Source: Psychrobacter sp. bablab_jr014
GTDB taxonomy: Bacteria; Pseudomonadota; Gammaproteobacteria; Pseudomonadales; Moraxellaceae
Direction of reading: 5' to 3'
DNA: 64,000 bases
Assembly: GCF_016464015.1 (NCBI RefSeq)
Contig: NZ_JACDXT010000005.1
Span: 1-64,000 of the forward strand
Notes under the pieces: model-generated
The model's database searches: none
Told to the model about the DNA's origin: nothing
Seen by the model: the letters and a program-made list of their open reading frames with translations, nothing else
Made by a program: the position numbers and the translations under genes
Shown here: piece by piece, positions 53,320 through 63,110 of the stretch
How positions within the stretch are numbered: the stretch's first letter is position 1
How the letters are laid out: each line of letters starts with the position of its first letter

Positions 53320-54867
53320 GTGACCCCTTTAGTTATGCATACTCTTGACTCTGCTACGACGCCGCTTGATGATGACGAGCTGATGGCCGCCATTGATATT
53401 GGTTCTAACAGTTTTCACTTAGCGATTGCACGCCTTGACCATGATGAGGTCAGAAAAGTCGTGTCTATGTCCGAAAAGGTACAGCTGGCAGCAGGTTTGG
53501 ATGCCAACAACTATTTGACTGACGAAGCCATCACCCGCGGTATTGATTGCTTAAAACGCTTTAGCGCCCAGCTGGAGTCTATTGCCCCAACCCGCATTCG
53601 TATTGTCGCGACCAATGCCCTGCGCCGTGCCAAAAACGCCGCCGAATTTATCAAACAAGCCAATGCCATTTTGCCAAAGCCCATTGAGGTGATTGCTGGG
53701 CGTGAAGAGGCGCGTTTGATTTATTTGGGTGTCTCGCACACCAATGCCAGTAGTGATAAGCGTCTTGTGTTTGATATTGGTGGCGGCTCGACCGAATTTA
53801 TTATTGGTCAAGGTTTTGAGCCGATTTTGACCGAAAGCCTGCAAATGGGCTGTGTGGCTTTTACCAAGCAGTTTTTTGCGGACGGCAACATTACTGAATC
53901 TGCCTTTGCCCACGCTTTTGCCGCGGCGCGCCGTGAAGTGTTGGTGATTCATGGGCAATACCAAAAGGCAGGCTGGAGCAGCGTTGTTGGCTCAAGTGGC
54001 ACCATCAAAGCCGTGCGCAACGTGCTCGTGGATAAAGGCTGGGCAGATGACCAAGAGTGCGTCACCTATAGCGGCGTTAAAAAACTTGAAAAGCTGCTGC
54101 TAAAGATTGGTCACACCGATAAGATTGATTTGGTCGGCGTTAAAGAACACCGTAAAGCGGTCTTTCCCGCGGGTGTGGCGGTACTGCGTGCGACCATGGA
54201 AGTCTTGGGTATCGAAGCGCTCAGCTATTCAGATGGCGCGCTGCGTGAAGGCGTGATGTACGACATGCTTGGGCGTTTTGCCAGTGAAGATGTGCGCGAC
54301 CGCAGTGTCGAGGCGCTGATGACCCGCTATTCGGTGGATAAAAAACAAGCCAAACAAGTGGTACGAACCAGCCTGCGCCTGTTTGAACAGGTCGAAGACA
54401 CGCTGAATCTCAGCCAAGATGATAAAGATTTACTGCGCCGTGCCGCGTTTTTGTATGAGATTGGTCTTGCCATCAGTCACAGCAACTATCATCGTCATGG
54501 CGCGTATTTGTTAGAGCACGCGGACATTCCAGGGTTTTCGCAAGTCGACCAAAAGCGCATGGCACAGCTTGTCTTGACCCATCGCCGCAAGTTAAAAGCC
54601 GATATTTTAGAGCAAACCCAAGCTGCAGGCGGCAAGTCGCTGGTTTATTTGTGTTTGCTGCTCCGCCTTGCTGCACTGACGCATCATAGCCGCACCCGTT
54701 ATAAGCCGCCCATTATGACCCTTACTGTCACCGACGAGGGCGTATGGCAGGTGCGTGTCAATACTGACTATGAGCATCATCGCTTCTTGTTGTCTGATTT
54801 AACGGCAGATATTGAGCAGTTTGCCAAATGGGGCGTGACGTTGTGCGTCGCCAACGCGGACAGCTAA
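53320..54867 (+). CDS. ppx: exopolyphosphatase / guanosine pentaphosphatase (Ppx/GppA)
   Basis: A sugar-kinase/actin-fold phosphatase of about 510 residues that hydrolyses polyphosphate or pppGpp. Motifs: AAIDIGSNSFHLAIARL near 24, VATNALRRAKNAAEFI near 105, FDIGGGSTEFIIG near 148 and VGSSGTIKAVRN near 228, followed by a helical HD-like C-terminal domain. Start is uncertain: GTG 53320 or ATG 53335 (MHTLDS); neither has a strong ribosome-binding site. Whether it prefers polyphosphate or pppGpp cannot be read here. Confidence 0.93.
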   Translation: MTPLVMHTLDSATTPLDDDELMAAIDIGSNSFHLAIARLDHDEVRKVVSMSEKVQLAAGLDANNYLTDEAITRGIDCLKRFSAQLESIAPTRIRIVATNALRRAKNAAEFIKQANAILPKPIEVIAGREEARLIYLGVSHTNASSDKRLVFDIGGGSTEFIIGQGFEPILTESLQMGCVAFTKQFFADGNITESAFAHAFAAARREVLVIHGQYQKAGWSSVVGSSGTIKAVRNVLVDKGWADDQECVTYSGVKKLEKLLLKIGHTDKIDLVGVKEHRKAVFPAGVAVLRATMEVLGIEALSYSDGALREGVMYDMLGRFASEDVRDRSVEALMTRYSVDKKQAKQVVRTSLRLFEQVEDTLNLSQDDKDLLRRAAFLYEIGLAISHSNYHRHGAYLLEHADIPGFSQVDQKRMAQLVLTHRRKLKADILEQTQAAGGKSLVYLCLLLRLAALTHHSRTRYKPPIMTLTVTDEGVWQVRVNTDYEHHRFLLSDLTADIEQFAKWGVTLCVANADS

Positions 54868-55057
54868 GCGCTTTTTGTATATCAGCCAGCGACTGTGCGG
54901 CTGATTGGCAACAAAAGCCAGCAGCCGAGTAATGCCTCGGCAAATGAGATATGCTACTATAGGCCATATTGAGTTTACAGTTGTACTTTTTTAATCGCAC
55001 ATCATCTTGTTACCAGCGCCTTATTTGCCGCGCTGCTACAATAAAAAGGAATCGTCT

Positions 55058-55864
55058 ATGAGTACCGTCTGGGATAGCGTTCAGCTGGCACGTCATGCCA
55101 AGCGTCCATTGTTTATGGACTACGTTAATAAGCTGTTTACAGAGTTTGACATGTTACACGGTGACCGTGCGTATGCCGATGACAAAGCCATCTTAGGTGG
55201 CCTTGCGCGTATTGATGGCAAACCTGTCATGGTGGTCGGTCAACATCGTGGTCGCAGCACCCGCGAACGTATTGAGCACAACTTTGGTATGGCGAACCCT
55301 GAAGGCTATCGCAAAATTATTCGTCTCGTCAAAATGGCAGAGCGCTTTAACATTCCTGTGATGACCTTTGTTGATACCCAAGGCGCGTATCCTGGTGTGG
55401 GCGCAGAAGAGCGCGGTCAAGCGCAAGCGATTGCTGAGAGCATTGCGGTATTCTCAAGTCTAAAAGTACCTGTGATTGTCACCGTGATTGGTGAAGGCGG
55501 CTCAGGTGGCGCGCTGGCTATCGGTATGGGCGACAAAATCAACATGCTACAAAACAGCATCTATTCGGTCATCTCACCAGAAGGCTGCGCCTCTATTCTT
55601 TGGAAAACTGCAGAAAAAGCCCCAGACGCTAGCGAAGCGCTCAAGCTAAACGCCGTCAACCTGCACGACTTGGGTTTGATTGATGAAGTCATCAACGAAG
55701 GCGAAGGCGCGCATGTGCATCCTCAGCCTGTGATGGATGACCTAAAAGCGTTACTGCTAAAACAGCTGGATGAATTGATGGATATGGATGCCGATGCCCG
55801 CTGTGAACAGCGCTATCAGAAGTTTAAAGCCTTTAATTCTGACGTGATGTTGACGAGCGCATAA
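55058..55864 (+). CDS. accA: acetyl-CoA carboxylase carboxyltransferase alpha subunit (short form)
   Basis: With AccD it transfers the carboxyl group from biotin to acetyl-CoA, the first step of fatty-acid synthesis. Motifs: [13 protein letters not shown] near 5, [21 protein letters not shown] near 28-48, [17 protein letters not shown] near 108 and [15 protein letters not shown] near 147. ATG 55058 follows AAAAGGA. At 268 residues it lacks about 50 residues that form N-terminal helices in E. coli AccA (319), while the catalytic core is intact. tilS follows after 40 bp. Confidence 0.95.
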   Translation: MSTVWDSVQLARHAKRPLFMDYVNKLFTEFDMLHGDRAYADDKAILGGLARIDGKPVMVVGQHRGRSTRERIEHNFGMANPEGYRKIIRLVKMAERFNIPVMTFVDTQGAYPGVGAEERGQAQAIAESIAVFSSLKVPVIVTVIGEGGSGGALAIGMGDKINMLQNSIYSVISPEGCASILWKTAEKAPDASEALKLNAVNLHDLGLIDEVINEGEGAHVHPQPVMDDLKALLLKQLDELMDMDADARCEQRYQKFKAFNSDVMLTSA

Positions 55865-55904
55865 GGCGTTCGCGCAGTCAATACAGCAGTGATAGGTAGG
55901 GTGA

Positions 55905-57383
55905 ATGATGAACAGCATGAGCAGCATCCTGCCATATCCTATTAAAACGCACGCCAATACGATGGATGTACAGCATCCTCTAGCGCGTGCGTTGTTGCGT
56001 AGTTTTGCTGAGAACCATGACATGCTGCGCGGTCGGCGTGTCTGGCTTGCATGTAGCGGTGGGCGCGATTCTATGGCGCTTGCGGCGGTGTGTGTGGCAT
56101 TGTACCGTCAAGGGGCTTTGCCGTTTTTGCCGCAGATGCTCCATGTCGACCACGGTATGCAAACTGTCAGCAAAACGTGGGCGATGCACGTGCAAGCATG
56201 GGCGGAGGCACAAGGGCTGCCGTGTCGCGTTCTCTGCACGCACGTCTTAGGTCATGATGAACAAGCGGCGCGCCATGCCCGCTATCATGCGATGCAGGCG
56301 CACATGGCGAAAGACGATGTGCTGATGCTTGCGCACCACAGCGATGACCAAGCCGAAACCCTGCTCATGCGTTTGATACAAGGCGCAGGCGTGCAAGGGC
56401 TGGCGGGTATGCAGCCATGGCGTGTACAAATGACGGACGCAGGCCGCTATCAGCTGTGGCGACCGTGGCTTAACGTACGTCGTGATGATATCAGCGACTA
56501 TGCCAAGCTGCAGCAGCTTCCCTATATCAATGATCCCACCAACGACACAGGCGATAATCAGCGCAGCCAGTTGCGCCGTCATATTATGCCTGCATTGACC
56601 GCGCTCAATCCCCAAGCCATTGACAATATAACCCGCAGTGCTGCGCTGTTACGTGATGCAGCGGATACCGTACAGGCGCAAGCCGATACAGACATCGAGC
56701 AGGCGGCGCTTCACTTTATTGAGCATCCGCCTGTGCAGCGCGCTTTATCTGTGCCTGCTTTGCAGCTTTTGCCAATGTCGCGTTTGCGTCAATGTTTGCA
56801 TACATGGCTATCGTTTGATGAGCCGCTACCACCGTCAAAACAGCGCGTGGATGATGTGATTGCTTTAATACAGCGAGAGAGCAGCAATCATCAGACCGAT
56901 ATCTATTGGCAAGGTGCCAAGCACAGTTATCATATCCGCCGTTATCAAGATACCCTTTATCGTTTAGACCATACATGGCTGGCATGGCTGGATATGCCTA
57001 TCAAGCCGCAGCAATTTGACCTAGATGATGCTTTTGACCACAATCAATCTGCTTTGATTTTACGGGCAGATGATAAATACCGCTGGCAAATCAGCGTGCA
57101 ACCTGCCAAGGCCATCACAGACAGCCGCGTACATGTTCAAGCGCTAACGCGACAAACCAAAGTACAAACCATCTGCATGACCCATCCCCAACGCGGCAAA
57201 AAGCTGTATCAATATTTGGGCATTCCTGCCTGGCTGCGTGATAGCGTTGCCATCATCAGCGTAACGAACGCTCACGGTCAGCACCTACCGATTGCCCTTG
57301 TCAGTCCTTACCAAACGTGGCCTTTAATGAACAAAGCGGCTGCGCCTATTGCTTACAACAATGACCTTTTAATAGCGCCTTAA
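55905..57383 (+). CDS. tilS: tRNA(Ile)-lysidine synthase
   Basis: Converts C34 of tRNA-Ile (CAU) to lysidine with ATP and lysine, an essential decoding step. The N-terminal PP-loop ATPase motif is VWLACSGGRDSMALA near 47-61, followed by MLHVDHGMQ near 80, HHSDDQAETLLMRLIQGAG near 146 and 'RPWLNVRRDDI' near 186. The C-terminal TilS domain has HPQRGKKLYQYLGIPAWLRD near 428. 492 residues. ATG 55905 has AGGGTGA directly upstream. It is likely cotranscribed with accA. Confidence 0.95.
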   Translation: MMNSMSSILPYPIKTHANTMDVQHPLARALLRSFAENHDMLRGRRVWLACSGGRDSMALAAVCVALYRQGALPFLPQMLHVDHGMQTVSKTWAMHVQAWAEAQGLPCRVLCTHVLGHDEQAARHARYHAMQAHMAKDDVLMLAHHSDDQAETLLMRLIQGAGVQGLAGMQPWRVQMTDAGRYQLWRPWLNVRRDDISDYAKLQQLPYINDPTNDTGDNQRSQLRRHIMPALTALNPQAIDNITRSAALLRDAADTVQAQADTDIEQAALHFIEHPPVQRALSVPALQLLPMSRLRQCLHTWLSFDEPLPPSKQRVDDVIALIQRESSNHQTDIYWQGAKHSYHIRRYQDTLYRLDHTWLAWLDMPIKPQQFDLDDAFDHNQSALILRADDKYRWQISVQPAKAITDSRVHVQALTRQTKVQTICMTHPQRGKKLYQYLGIPAWLRDSVAIISVTNAHGQHLPIALVSPYQTWPLMNKAAAPIAYNNDLLIAP

Positions 57384-57609
57384 TGGCTTACTTCCTTGTT
57401 TGCCTTTGATTTATCTCATTTTTACCACCATCATTTAAAGTGAAGACACGCCCTAGTCTTATACACATGAAGCGCTAATGAATAGCGTGATTCTGTGTCT
57501 GACAAGCTGCCAAAACATCGATAAGCGTCATATCGATATGCTACACTAAGTGTCATTTTATAACGCGCTGTGGCGTGCACTTTTTTATATTTGCCAATAG
57601 GGGACAGCT

Positions 57610-58440
57610 ATGTCAGTACTAGATGACAAAAAAATCAGCTTTATCGGTGCAGGTAATATGGCACAAGCACTTATCAGTGGTCTTGTGGCGTGTGGTGTGA
57701 AGCCAAGTAATATTACTGCTGCCGATCCGAGTGCCGACGTGCGCGAGCAGCTAGCTGCCAAAGGGCTACAAACCGTTGACCCAACCGCCGACGCGACCAA
57801 AGCTGTGGTTGATGCCGATGTTGTGGTGCTGGCAGTGAAGCCCCAAGTCATGAAAGCAGTTGTCAGCGGCTTTAAAGACGTGCTGGACAAGCAACTGATC
57901 GTATCGGTTGCCGCAGGTCTGTCTACTGAGATTATCTCGGACATGCTTGGCGGATATCAGACCATCGTCCGCGCCATGCCTAACACGCCATCAATGATTC
58001 AGATGGGCGCGACAGGCTTGTATGCGACAGATGATATCACTAGCGAACAAAAAGACCTTGCTGAAGCGGTCATGGCGGCGTCAGGTTTGGTCATGTGGGT
58101 AGAAGACGAAGAGCACATGCACGCGGTAACGGCAGTGTCTGGTTCAGCGCCTGCGTATATGTTTTACTTTATCGAATCCATGGTCGATGGCGCGGTTGCG
58201 CTTGGCTTAAACAAAGAACAAGCCTCAGCCCTAGCGATGCAAACCATGCTGGGTGCGGCGACCATGAGCCTACAAAGCGAAGACAGCCCAGCAGAACTGC
58301 GCCGTAAAGTGACCTCACCAAACGGCACGACCCAAGCGGCCATCGAATCCATGCAAGCGAACGAAATCGGCCGTCAGATTGCTGAAGCCATGACTGCTTG
58401 CTATAAGCGCAGCCAAGCGCTGAGCGAAGAGATGAAGTAA
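57610..58440 (+). CDS. proC: pyrroline-5-carboxylate reductase
   Basis: Last step of proline synthesis, NAD(P)H-dependent. 276 residues: Rossmann motif ISFIGAGNMAQALISGL near 9-25, VVLAVKPQVMKAV near 74, and the ProC signature at the C terminus 'LRRKVTSPNGTTQAAIESM'. GGGGACAG precedes the start. The order proC then yggT is common in gammaproteobacteria. It complements the ornithine cyclodeaminase route to proline elsewhere in this window. Confidence 0.97.
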   Translation: MSVLDDKKISFIGAGNMAQALISGLVACGVKPSNITAADPSADVREQLAAKGLQTVDPTADATKAVVDADVVVLAVKPQVMKAVVSGFKDVLDKQLIVSVAAGLSTEIISDMLGGYQTIVRAMPNTPSMIQMGATGLYATDDITSEQKDLAEAVMAASGLVMWVEDEEHMHAVTAVSGSAPAYMFYFIESMVDGAVALGLNKEQASALAMQTMLGAATMSLQSEDSPAELRRKVTSPNGTTQAAIESMQANEIGRQIAEAMTACYKRSQALSEEMK

Positions 58441-58557
58441 ACTATCTATGGCGTATGGTGAGGTAGCGATAGGCGCTAGGCTCACTGTTTAAAAGTCTTA
58501 CTGTGATGCGCTCGCAAAGCTAAGCGCAGCGCATCATAGTGCATTGAGTAGCTATTC

Positions 58558-59127
58558 ATGAATGACGTGTTATTAACGACTTTTGATTTGGTAACCACCT
58601 TAGCGATGATGCTGGTGTTTATCCGTTTTATGCTGCAATTTGCAGGTCTGGACGCGCGTGACCCTGTCGCGCACGCGGCCTATCGTGCGACGCATATTGT
58701 CGATGTGTTCGGACGGATTTTTCCGACGGTCGGTCATGGGCGCATCAATACCGCAGCGATTGTATTGATGTTTTTGATTCGCTTGATTGATATTTCAGGC
58801 AAAGCGGCACTGACCCATCACGGTATCGGGCCAATCTCGCTATTCTTTACAGGCACGCTTAGTCTGATACTCGACTTTTTGCAGATGTGCCGCTATTTGG
58901 TTATTGGCTCCATTATCGTCAGTTGGATTGTGGTATTGACCAACAACATGCACCCGATTTTGGGACTGATTATCCGTGTGGCAGAGCCAATTTTGGCGCC
59001 GTTTCGCCGCATCACGCCCAATCTCGGTATGATTGACTTATCGCCAATGGTCGCATTTTTTGTATTTTATTTGCTTGAGATGATTATTGGTAGCATTGCA
59101 GGCAACATGATGCCAATGCTCGGTTAA
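58558..59127 (+). CDS. YggT family membrane protein
   Basis: 189 residues, four or five membrane helices. Two YggT repeats each have the pattern 'FIRFMLQFAGLDARDPVAHAAYRAT' and 'VVLTNNMHPILGLIIRVAEPILAPFRRITPNLG', the second with the PxLxPxRR motif. The family is linked to osmotic tolerance and division-site or protein-folding functions in plastids, with no settled bacterial role. It follows proC by 117 bp and ends at a terminator. Confidence 0.9.
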   Translation: MNDVLLTTFDLVTTLAMMLVFIRFMLQFAGLDARDPVAHAAYRATHIVDVFGRIFPTVGHGRINTAAIVLMFLIRLIDISGKAALTHHGIGPISLFFTGTLSLILDFLQMCRYLVIGSIIVSWIVVLTNNMHPILGLIIRVAEPILAPFRRITPNLGMIDLSPMVAFFVFYLLEMIIGSIAGNMMPMLG

Positions 59128-59164
59128 GTATTAAATTTCTTAGAATCAGATAAATATTAAAAGC

Positions 59165-59197
59165 AAAAAACGCGCTCAGTGATTGGGCGCGTTTTTT
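59165..59197. terminator. bidirectional intrinsic terminator
   Basis: AAAAAACGCGC / GCGCGTTTTTT stem with weaker pairing inside the loop, between convergent yggT and thiD. Confidence 0.85.
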
Positions 59198-59285
59198 ATT
59201 TATCCAATTATATGTAGCAGCAACTGCCATGCAAAAGAACACCGAGCGCCACAAAAATAGACGTAGCAGCTTCCTAAAAACGGCC

Positions 59286-60086
<801 letters not shown>

Positions 60087-60101
60087 TTAAAGAAAGTTAT
60101 T

Positions 60102-60153
60102 AAAAAAGGGCTATTAAAAAATTGGTGTTAAAAAGAGAACAAAACAATAGCCC
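60102..60153 (-). terminator. terminator-like hairpin in the thiD leader
   Basis: On the minus strand GGGCTATT (60153-60146) pairs with AATAGCCC (60115-60108) across a 30-nt loop and is followed by six Ts. It could attenuate thiD or end an upstream minus-strand transcript. The long loop lowers confidence. Confidence 0.4.
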
Positions 60154-60301
60154 CAGTCTAGCACACGCCATCTGTCTACGACATCTGTTGGTACATCGTT
60201 TATTTGCTATAAAAGATGACGACGACCGCAGGTAAAGACACCGTCTATAAGGGTTTTGCTGTTAACTTTAAAATAAGGGCAAAAGAAAATACCGACAGCG
60301 C

Positions 60302-60329
60302 TTGCATTTTATTTTTGCTTTGATATAAT
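60302..60329 (+). promoter_or_regulatory. sigma-70 promoter of tRNA-Ser (GCU)
   Basis: TTGCAT, 16-nt spacer, TATAAT. The -10 is perfect. Confidence 0.75.
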
Positions 60330-60390
60330 CATTGCCCACAACGTAGGACGTATCTTTAGCAAAGATGCACAAAAAGTCTTATCTTGTTTC

Positions 60391-60480
60391 GGTGAAGTGG
60401 GTGAGTGGCTGAAACCAGTTCCCTGCTAAGGAACCATACGTTAACGCGTATCGAGGGTTCGAATCCCTCCTTCACCGCCA
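60391..60480 (+). tRNA. tRNA-Ser (GCU)
   Basis: 90-nt class II tRNA: GGTGAAG acceptor, anticodon GCT in the loop CCTGCTAAG, long variable arm (TACGTTAACGCGTA), GGTTCGAATCC T-arm and CCA. It shares its 3' half with tRNA-Ser (GGA) at 37364, as expected for serine isoacceptors. Confidence 0.96.
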
Positions 60481-60567
60481 TCATTTAGCTGTTATGGCAC
60501 TGAATAAATGATTGGAAACACCATTTTTATTAAAATCAAAAAAATCTGACTTTAATAAAAAAAGTGA

Positions 60568-60595
60568 TTGACAATAAAAATATTCACTATATAAT
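60568..60595 (+). promoter_or_regulatory. sigma-70 promoter of tRNA-Arg
   Basis: TTGACA, 16-nt spacer, TATAAT: both hexamers match consensus. It lies between the two tRNA genes, so tRNA-Arg has its own promoter. Confidence 0.85.
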
Positions 60596-60650
60596 AGCCA
60601 ACGAAATTTACAAGAAGTGGTTAACACAGACGGTAAATACGATGCAAAAA

Positions 60651-60727
60651 GCGCCTGTAGCTCAGTTGGATAGAGCACTTGGCTACGAACTAAGGGGTCG
60701 GGAGTTCGAATCTCTCCAGGCGCACCA
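60651..60727 (+). tRNA. tRNA-Arg (ACG)
   Basis: 77-nt cloverleaf: acceptor GCGCCTG / CAGGCGC, D-arm GCTCAGTTGGATAGAGC, anticodon ACG (read as ICG) in GGCTACGAA, T-arm GAGTTCGAATCTC and encoded CCA. Confidence 0.96.
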
Positions 60728-61127
60728 TTGCATTGACAGCGTTTTTAACGCACTAAATGAATCGCCATGTCAAATGACATTAAGGCGATTTTTTTACGTC
60801 TGTCGTTTTTGTTTTTATTCCCCATCATTTTTTGCCTGCTTTTTTCTTTTATTGCCAACTCATTTTAAAATGAATACAGTTATGCTGGCATAACTTTTAC
60901 GAGGCCTCTGGAACGGCTAGCGTACAGCAAGCGAGTAAAATTTGTGCCAGCAGCCCGCCATAATGTTGTACTACATATTATCGTCCCGTTTGTTTTACAG
61001 CAGCTCACCGTTTTTTATTTATCCCCCATTTGCGTCAGTGGCACTTACCCGCGCTATAGTTACCGATAGCGGCGCAAAATACGCTACAATATCCGCCATT
61101 ATTTATTGCTGGTAATGAGCTTGTATC
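60728..61127. other. intergenic region with tRNA terminator
   Basis: 400 bp. Apart from the terminator at 60761-60796 I see no feature. The RDD gene start at 61128 has no strong ribosome-binding site. Confidence 0.5.
60761..60796 (+). terminator. intrinsic terminator after tRNA-Arg
   Basis: ATCGCC...ATGTC-AAAT-GACAT...GGCGAT: two stacked stem segments followed by seven Ts. Confidence 0.8.
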
Positions 61128-61766
61128 ATGTCAAAACGTAAATCTGCCGCCAAAGCCAAAGCGCCGCGTGCTACCAAAGCCCCTATCGAAGAACCTGTCA
61201 TCGCCAAACCGACGACGCGGGTGGTGGCGATTGTTTATGACGGGATGCTGATTTTGGCATTGCTGTTTTTGGTGGGCACAGTGCTGACGGTCATCGGTAC
61301 GCTATTGACCATGCAAACGGGAGTCAGCTCAGATGAGGCGCGCACCTTGCCCACATGGTATCAAAATGTGGTGATGACGCCTGCGTTTGTCTTAACCTTG
61401 GTGGGTTTTTATGGGCTGTTTTGGCGACGCGGCGGACAGACGCTCGGCATGCAGACGTGGCAGCTTAAGACAGTTAATGAAGAAGGCAAGCTACTATCGT
61501 GGGGCGCGGCGTTTAAGCGTATCTTGGCGGCGTGTTTGATGCCTGCGATTTTTGCGTTTATTGGCGGTTTGGTTGATGGTTCGCGCGCGGCGATACTCAC
61601 CAGTGCGTTTTTGGGCTTTATGTTTAACTATGTGTTTTGCCGATTTAATCGCCGAGGTCTTGCGGTACAAGACATGCTGTCCAACACGGTAACCCTGAAA
61701 ATGCCCAAGCAGGCGCATGAGGGTTTGTGGAAAACCATCCGCAACCGTAAAGAAACCAAAGAATAA
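61128..61766 (+). CDS. RDD family membrane protein
   Basis: 212 residues. A basic Ala/Lys-rich N terminus of about 30 residues is followed by an RDD domain: 'TTRVVAIVYDGMLILALLFLV' (the R..A..yD helix), a second helix near 88-103, then FWRRGGQTLGMQTWQLKTV and ILAACLMPAIFAFI. The C terminus RRGLAVQDMLSNTVTL is typical. The function is unknown, though some RDD proteins act in Na+/H+ exchange. It ends at a terminator shared with the convergent exchanger gene. Confidence 0.88.
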   Translation: MSKRKSAAKAKAPRATKAPIEEPVIAKPTTRVVAIVYDGMLILALLFLVGTVLTVIGTLLTMQTGVSSDEARTLPTWYQNVVMTPAFVLTLVGFYGLFWRRGGQTLGMQTWQLKTVNEEGKLLSWGAAFKRILAACLMPAIFAFIGGLVDGSRAAILTSAFLGFMFNYVFCRFNRRGLAVQDMLSNTVTLKMPKQAHEGLWKTIRNRKETKE

Positions 61767-61786
61767 GCGCATCAGCAACAGCGCAT

Positions 61787-61823
61787 AAAAAAAGCCGTCC
61801 TCATAATATAGGATGGCTTTTTT
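61787..61823. terminator. bidirectional intrinsic terminator
   Basis: AAAAAAAGCCGTCCT / AGGATGGCTTTTTT (one G-T pair), 8-nt loop. Confidence 0.88.
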
Positions 61824-61851
61824 GTTTGGGCGTCTTTATGATGGCTTATGC

Positions 61852-62835
61852 TTATAAGCTTACGCTTTGTATCAGCCATGTGGTGTAGCCCAAAAAGCAC
61901 AGTAGCAGCGTAGAGCCTGAGAGGCGACCAAAGCGGCGCTTGGTCATCACAGCAACCGCACATAGGCCGAGCAGTAGCAGCGTCAATCCTGCCATCACCA
62001 GTACATCACGCGAGAACATGGCGCTGCTGACTGAAATGGGGGCAATCACTGCTGCCAAACCCACCACGCCTAAAGTGTTAAAAACATTCGAGCCGACGAT
62101 GTTGCCCAATGCCATGCCATGCTCGCCACGGCGGGCAGCGGTGATGCTGGCGACCAGTTCGGGCAATGACGTCCCAACAGCAACAATGGTCAGACCAATA
62201 ATCAATTCACTCAGACCCCACAAGGTCGCAAGCTCAATCGCACCCCAAACCACCGCGCGCGAGCTGATAACCAATAACAGCAAGCCAATCACGAGCGAAA
62301 CGGTACTGCTTTTTACTTGCGCTTCAGACAGCTCATTTGCAGGCTCGGCAGTCGCTGTGGTATCTGCAAGTTGTGCGGCTACTTGTTCACGCTTGCCCAA
62401 GACAATCTGCATGCCAAGCACACCTATCAGCATCAGCACCAGTAGCACACCATCTACCAAAGTCACGACACCATCATATAGCTGCCATGCGGCCACGCCT
62501 GTCACGATTAACAATAAAGGCAAATCGCGTTTTACCACACCGCGCTCAACCAGCACGGGACTAATCAGCACGGTCAAACCAAGTATGAGCGCAATATTCA
62601 TAATATTGGAGCCATAAGCATTACCCAGCGCCAGCTCAGGGCTGCCATCCAAGGCGGCTAAGGCTGAAACCACCATCTCAGGCGCAGAGGTACCCAGCCC
62701 AAGAATCAAAACCCCAATCAAAAAACTGGGGACATTAAACTTTTGGGCAATCACGGTTGCCCCATCAATGAATTTATCCGCACTCCAGACCAGTACTGCC
62801 AAGCCTGCCACGATGGCAAAGACCGCAAGCCCCAT
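61852..62835 (-). CDS. Ca2+/Na+ exchanger (CaCA family, YrbG-like)
   Basis: Inner-membrane antiporter of 327 residues with ten predicted helices and two inverted alpha repeats: GLGTSAPEMVVSALAALDGSPELALGNAYGSNI type near 46-78 (GTSxPE and GNxxGSN) and VAVGTSLPELVASIT near 216 with LGNIVGSNVFN near 240. The conserved Glu in each repeat binds the cation. A Gln/Ala-rich loop of about 35 residues joins the halves. It stands alone, convergent with the RDD gene. Confidence 0.92.
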   Translation of the reverse strand: MGLAVFAIVAGLAVLVWSADKFIDGATVIAQKFNVPSFLIGVLILGLGTSAPEMVVSALAALDGSPELALGNAYGSNIMNIALILGLTVLISPVLVERGVVKRDLPLLLIVTGVAAWQLYDGVVTLVDGVLLVLMLIGVLGMQIVLGKREQVAAQLADTTATAEPANELSEAQVKSSTVSLVIGLLLLVISSRAVVWGAIELATLWGLSELIIGLTIVAVGTSLPELVASITAARRGEHGMALGNIVGSNVFNTLGVVGLAAVIAPISVSSAMFSRDVLVMAGLTLLLLGLCAVAVMTKRRFGRLSGSTLLLCFLGYTTWLIQSVSL

Positions 62836-63062
62836 GAGATTTTTACTCCTTATTACGCTGCTTTAAATACAGTCAGTGTCAAGGCGACACCAAACTATGA
62901 AAAATGGTTAAAAACAACAACCTATGTGTTTGAAAACCGATAATAGCACGACTATTTGTATCGCCTTTTACATAAGCGTAAGTTTTTTGCTAACGATGAC
63001 CTCTTTACTTATTTATCACGATTTTACTTTTTATCTCTTAAATATTTCTTTTTTAAAAATTT

Positions 63063-63100
63063 TGATATAGTATAACATTGCTTTTATGTTATGTTATAAC
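63063..63100. promoter_or_regulatory. two Zur-like operator boxes
   Basis: GATATA-G-TATAAC (63064-63076) and GTTATG-T-TATAAC (63088-63100) each differ by one base from the 6-1-6 palindrome GTTATA-N-TATAAC used by gammaproteobacterial Zur. Centres are 24 bp apart. They cover the promoter region of the next gene, whose start is at 63111. Confidence 0.5.
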
Positions 63101-63110
63101 GGAACTAAGT

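Noticed and set aside
61940-62617. Plus-strand open frame of 225 codons opposite the Ca2+/Na+ exchanger
   Set aside because: Ser/Thr/Pro-rich antisense of a hydrophobic membrane gene; the exchanger on the other strand has clear repeat motifs.
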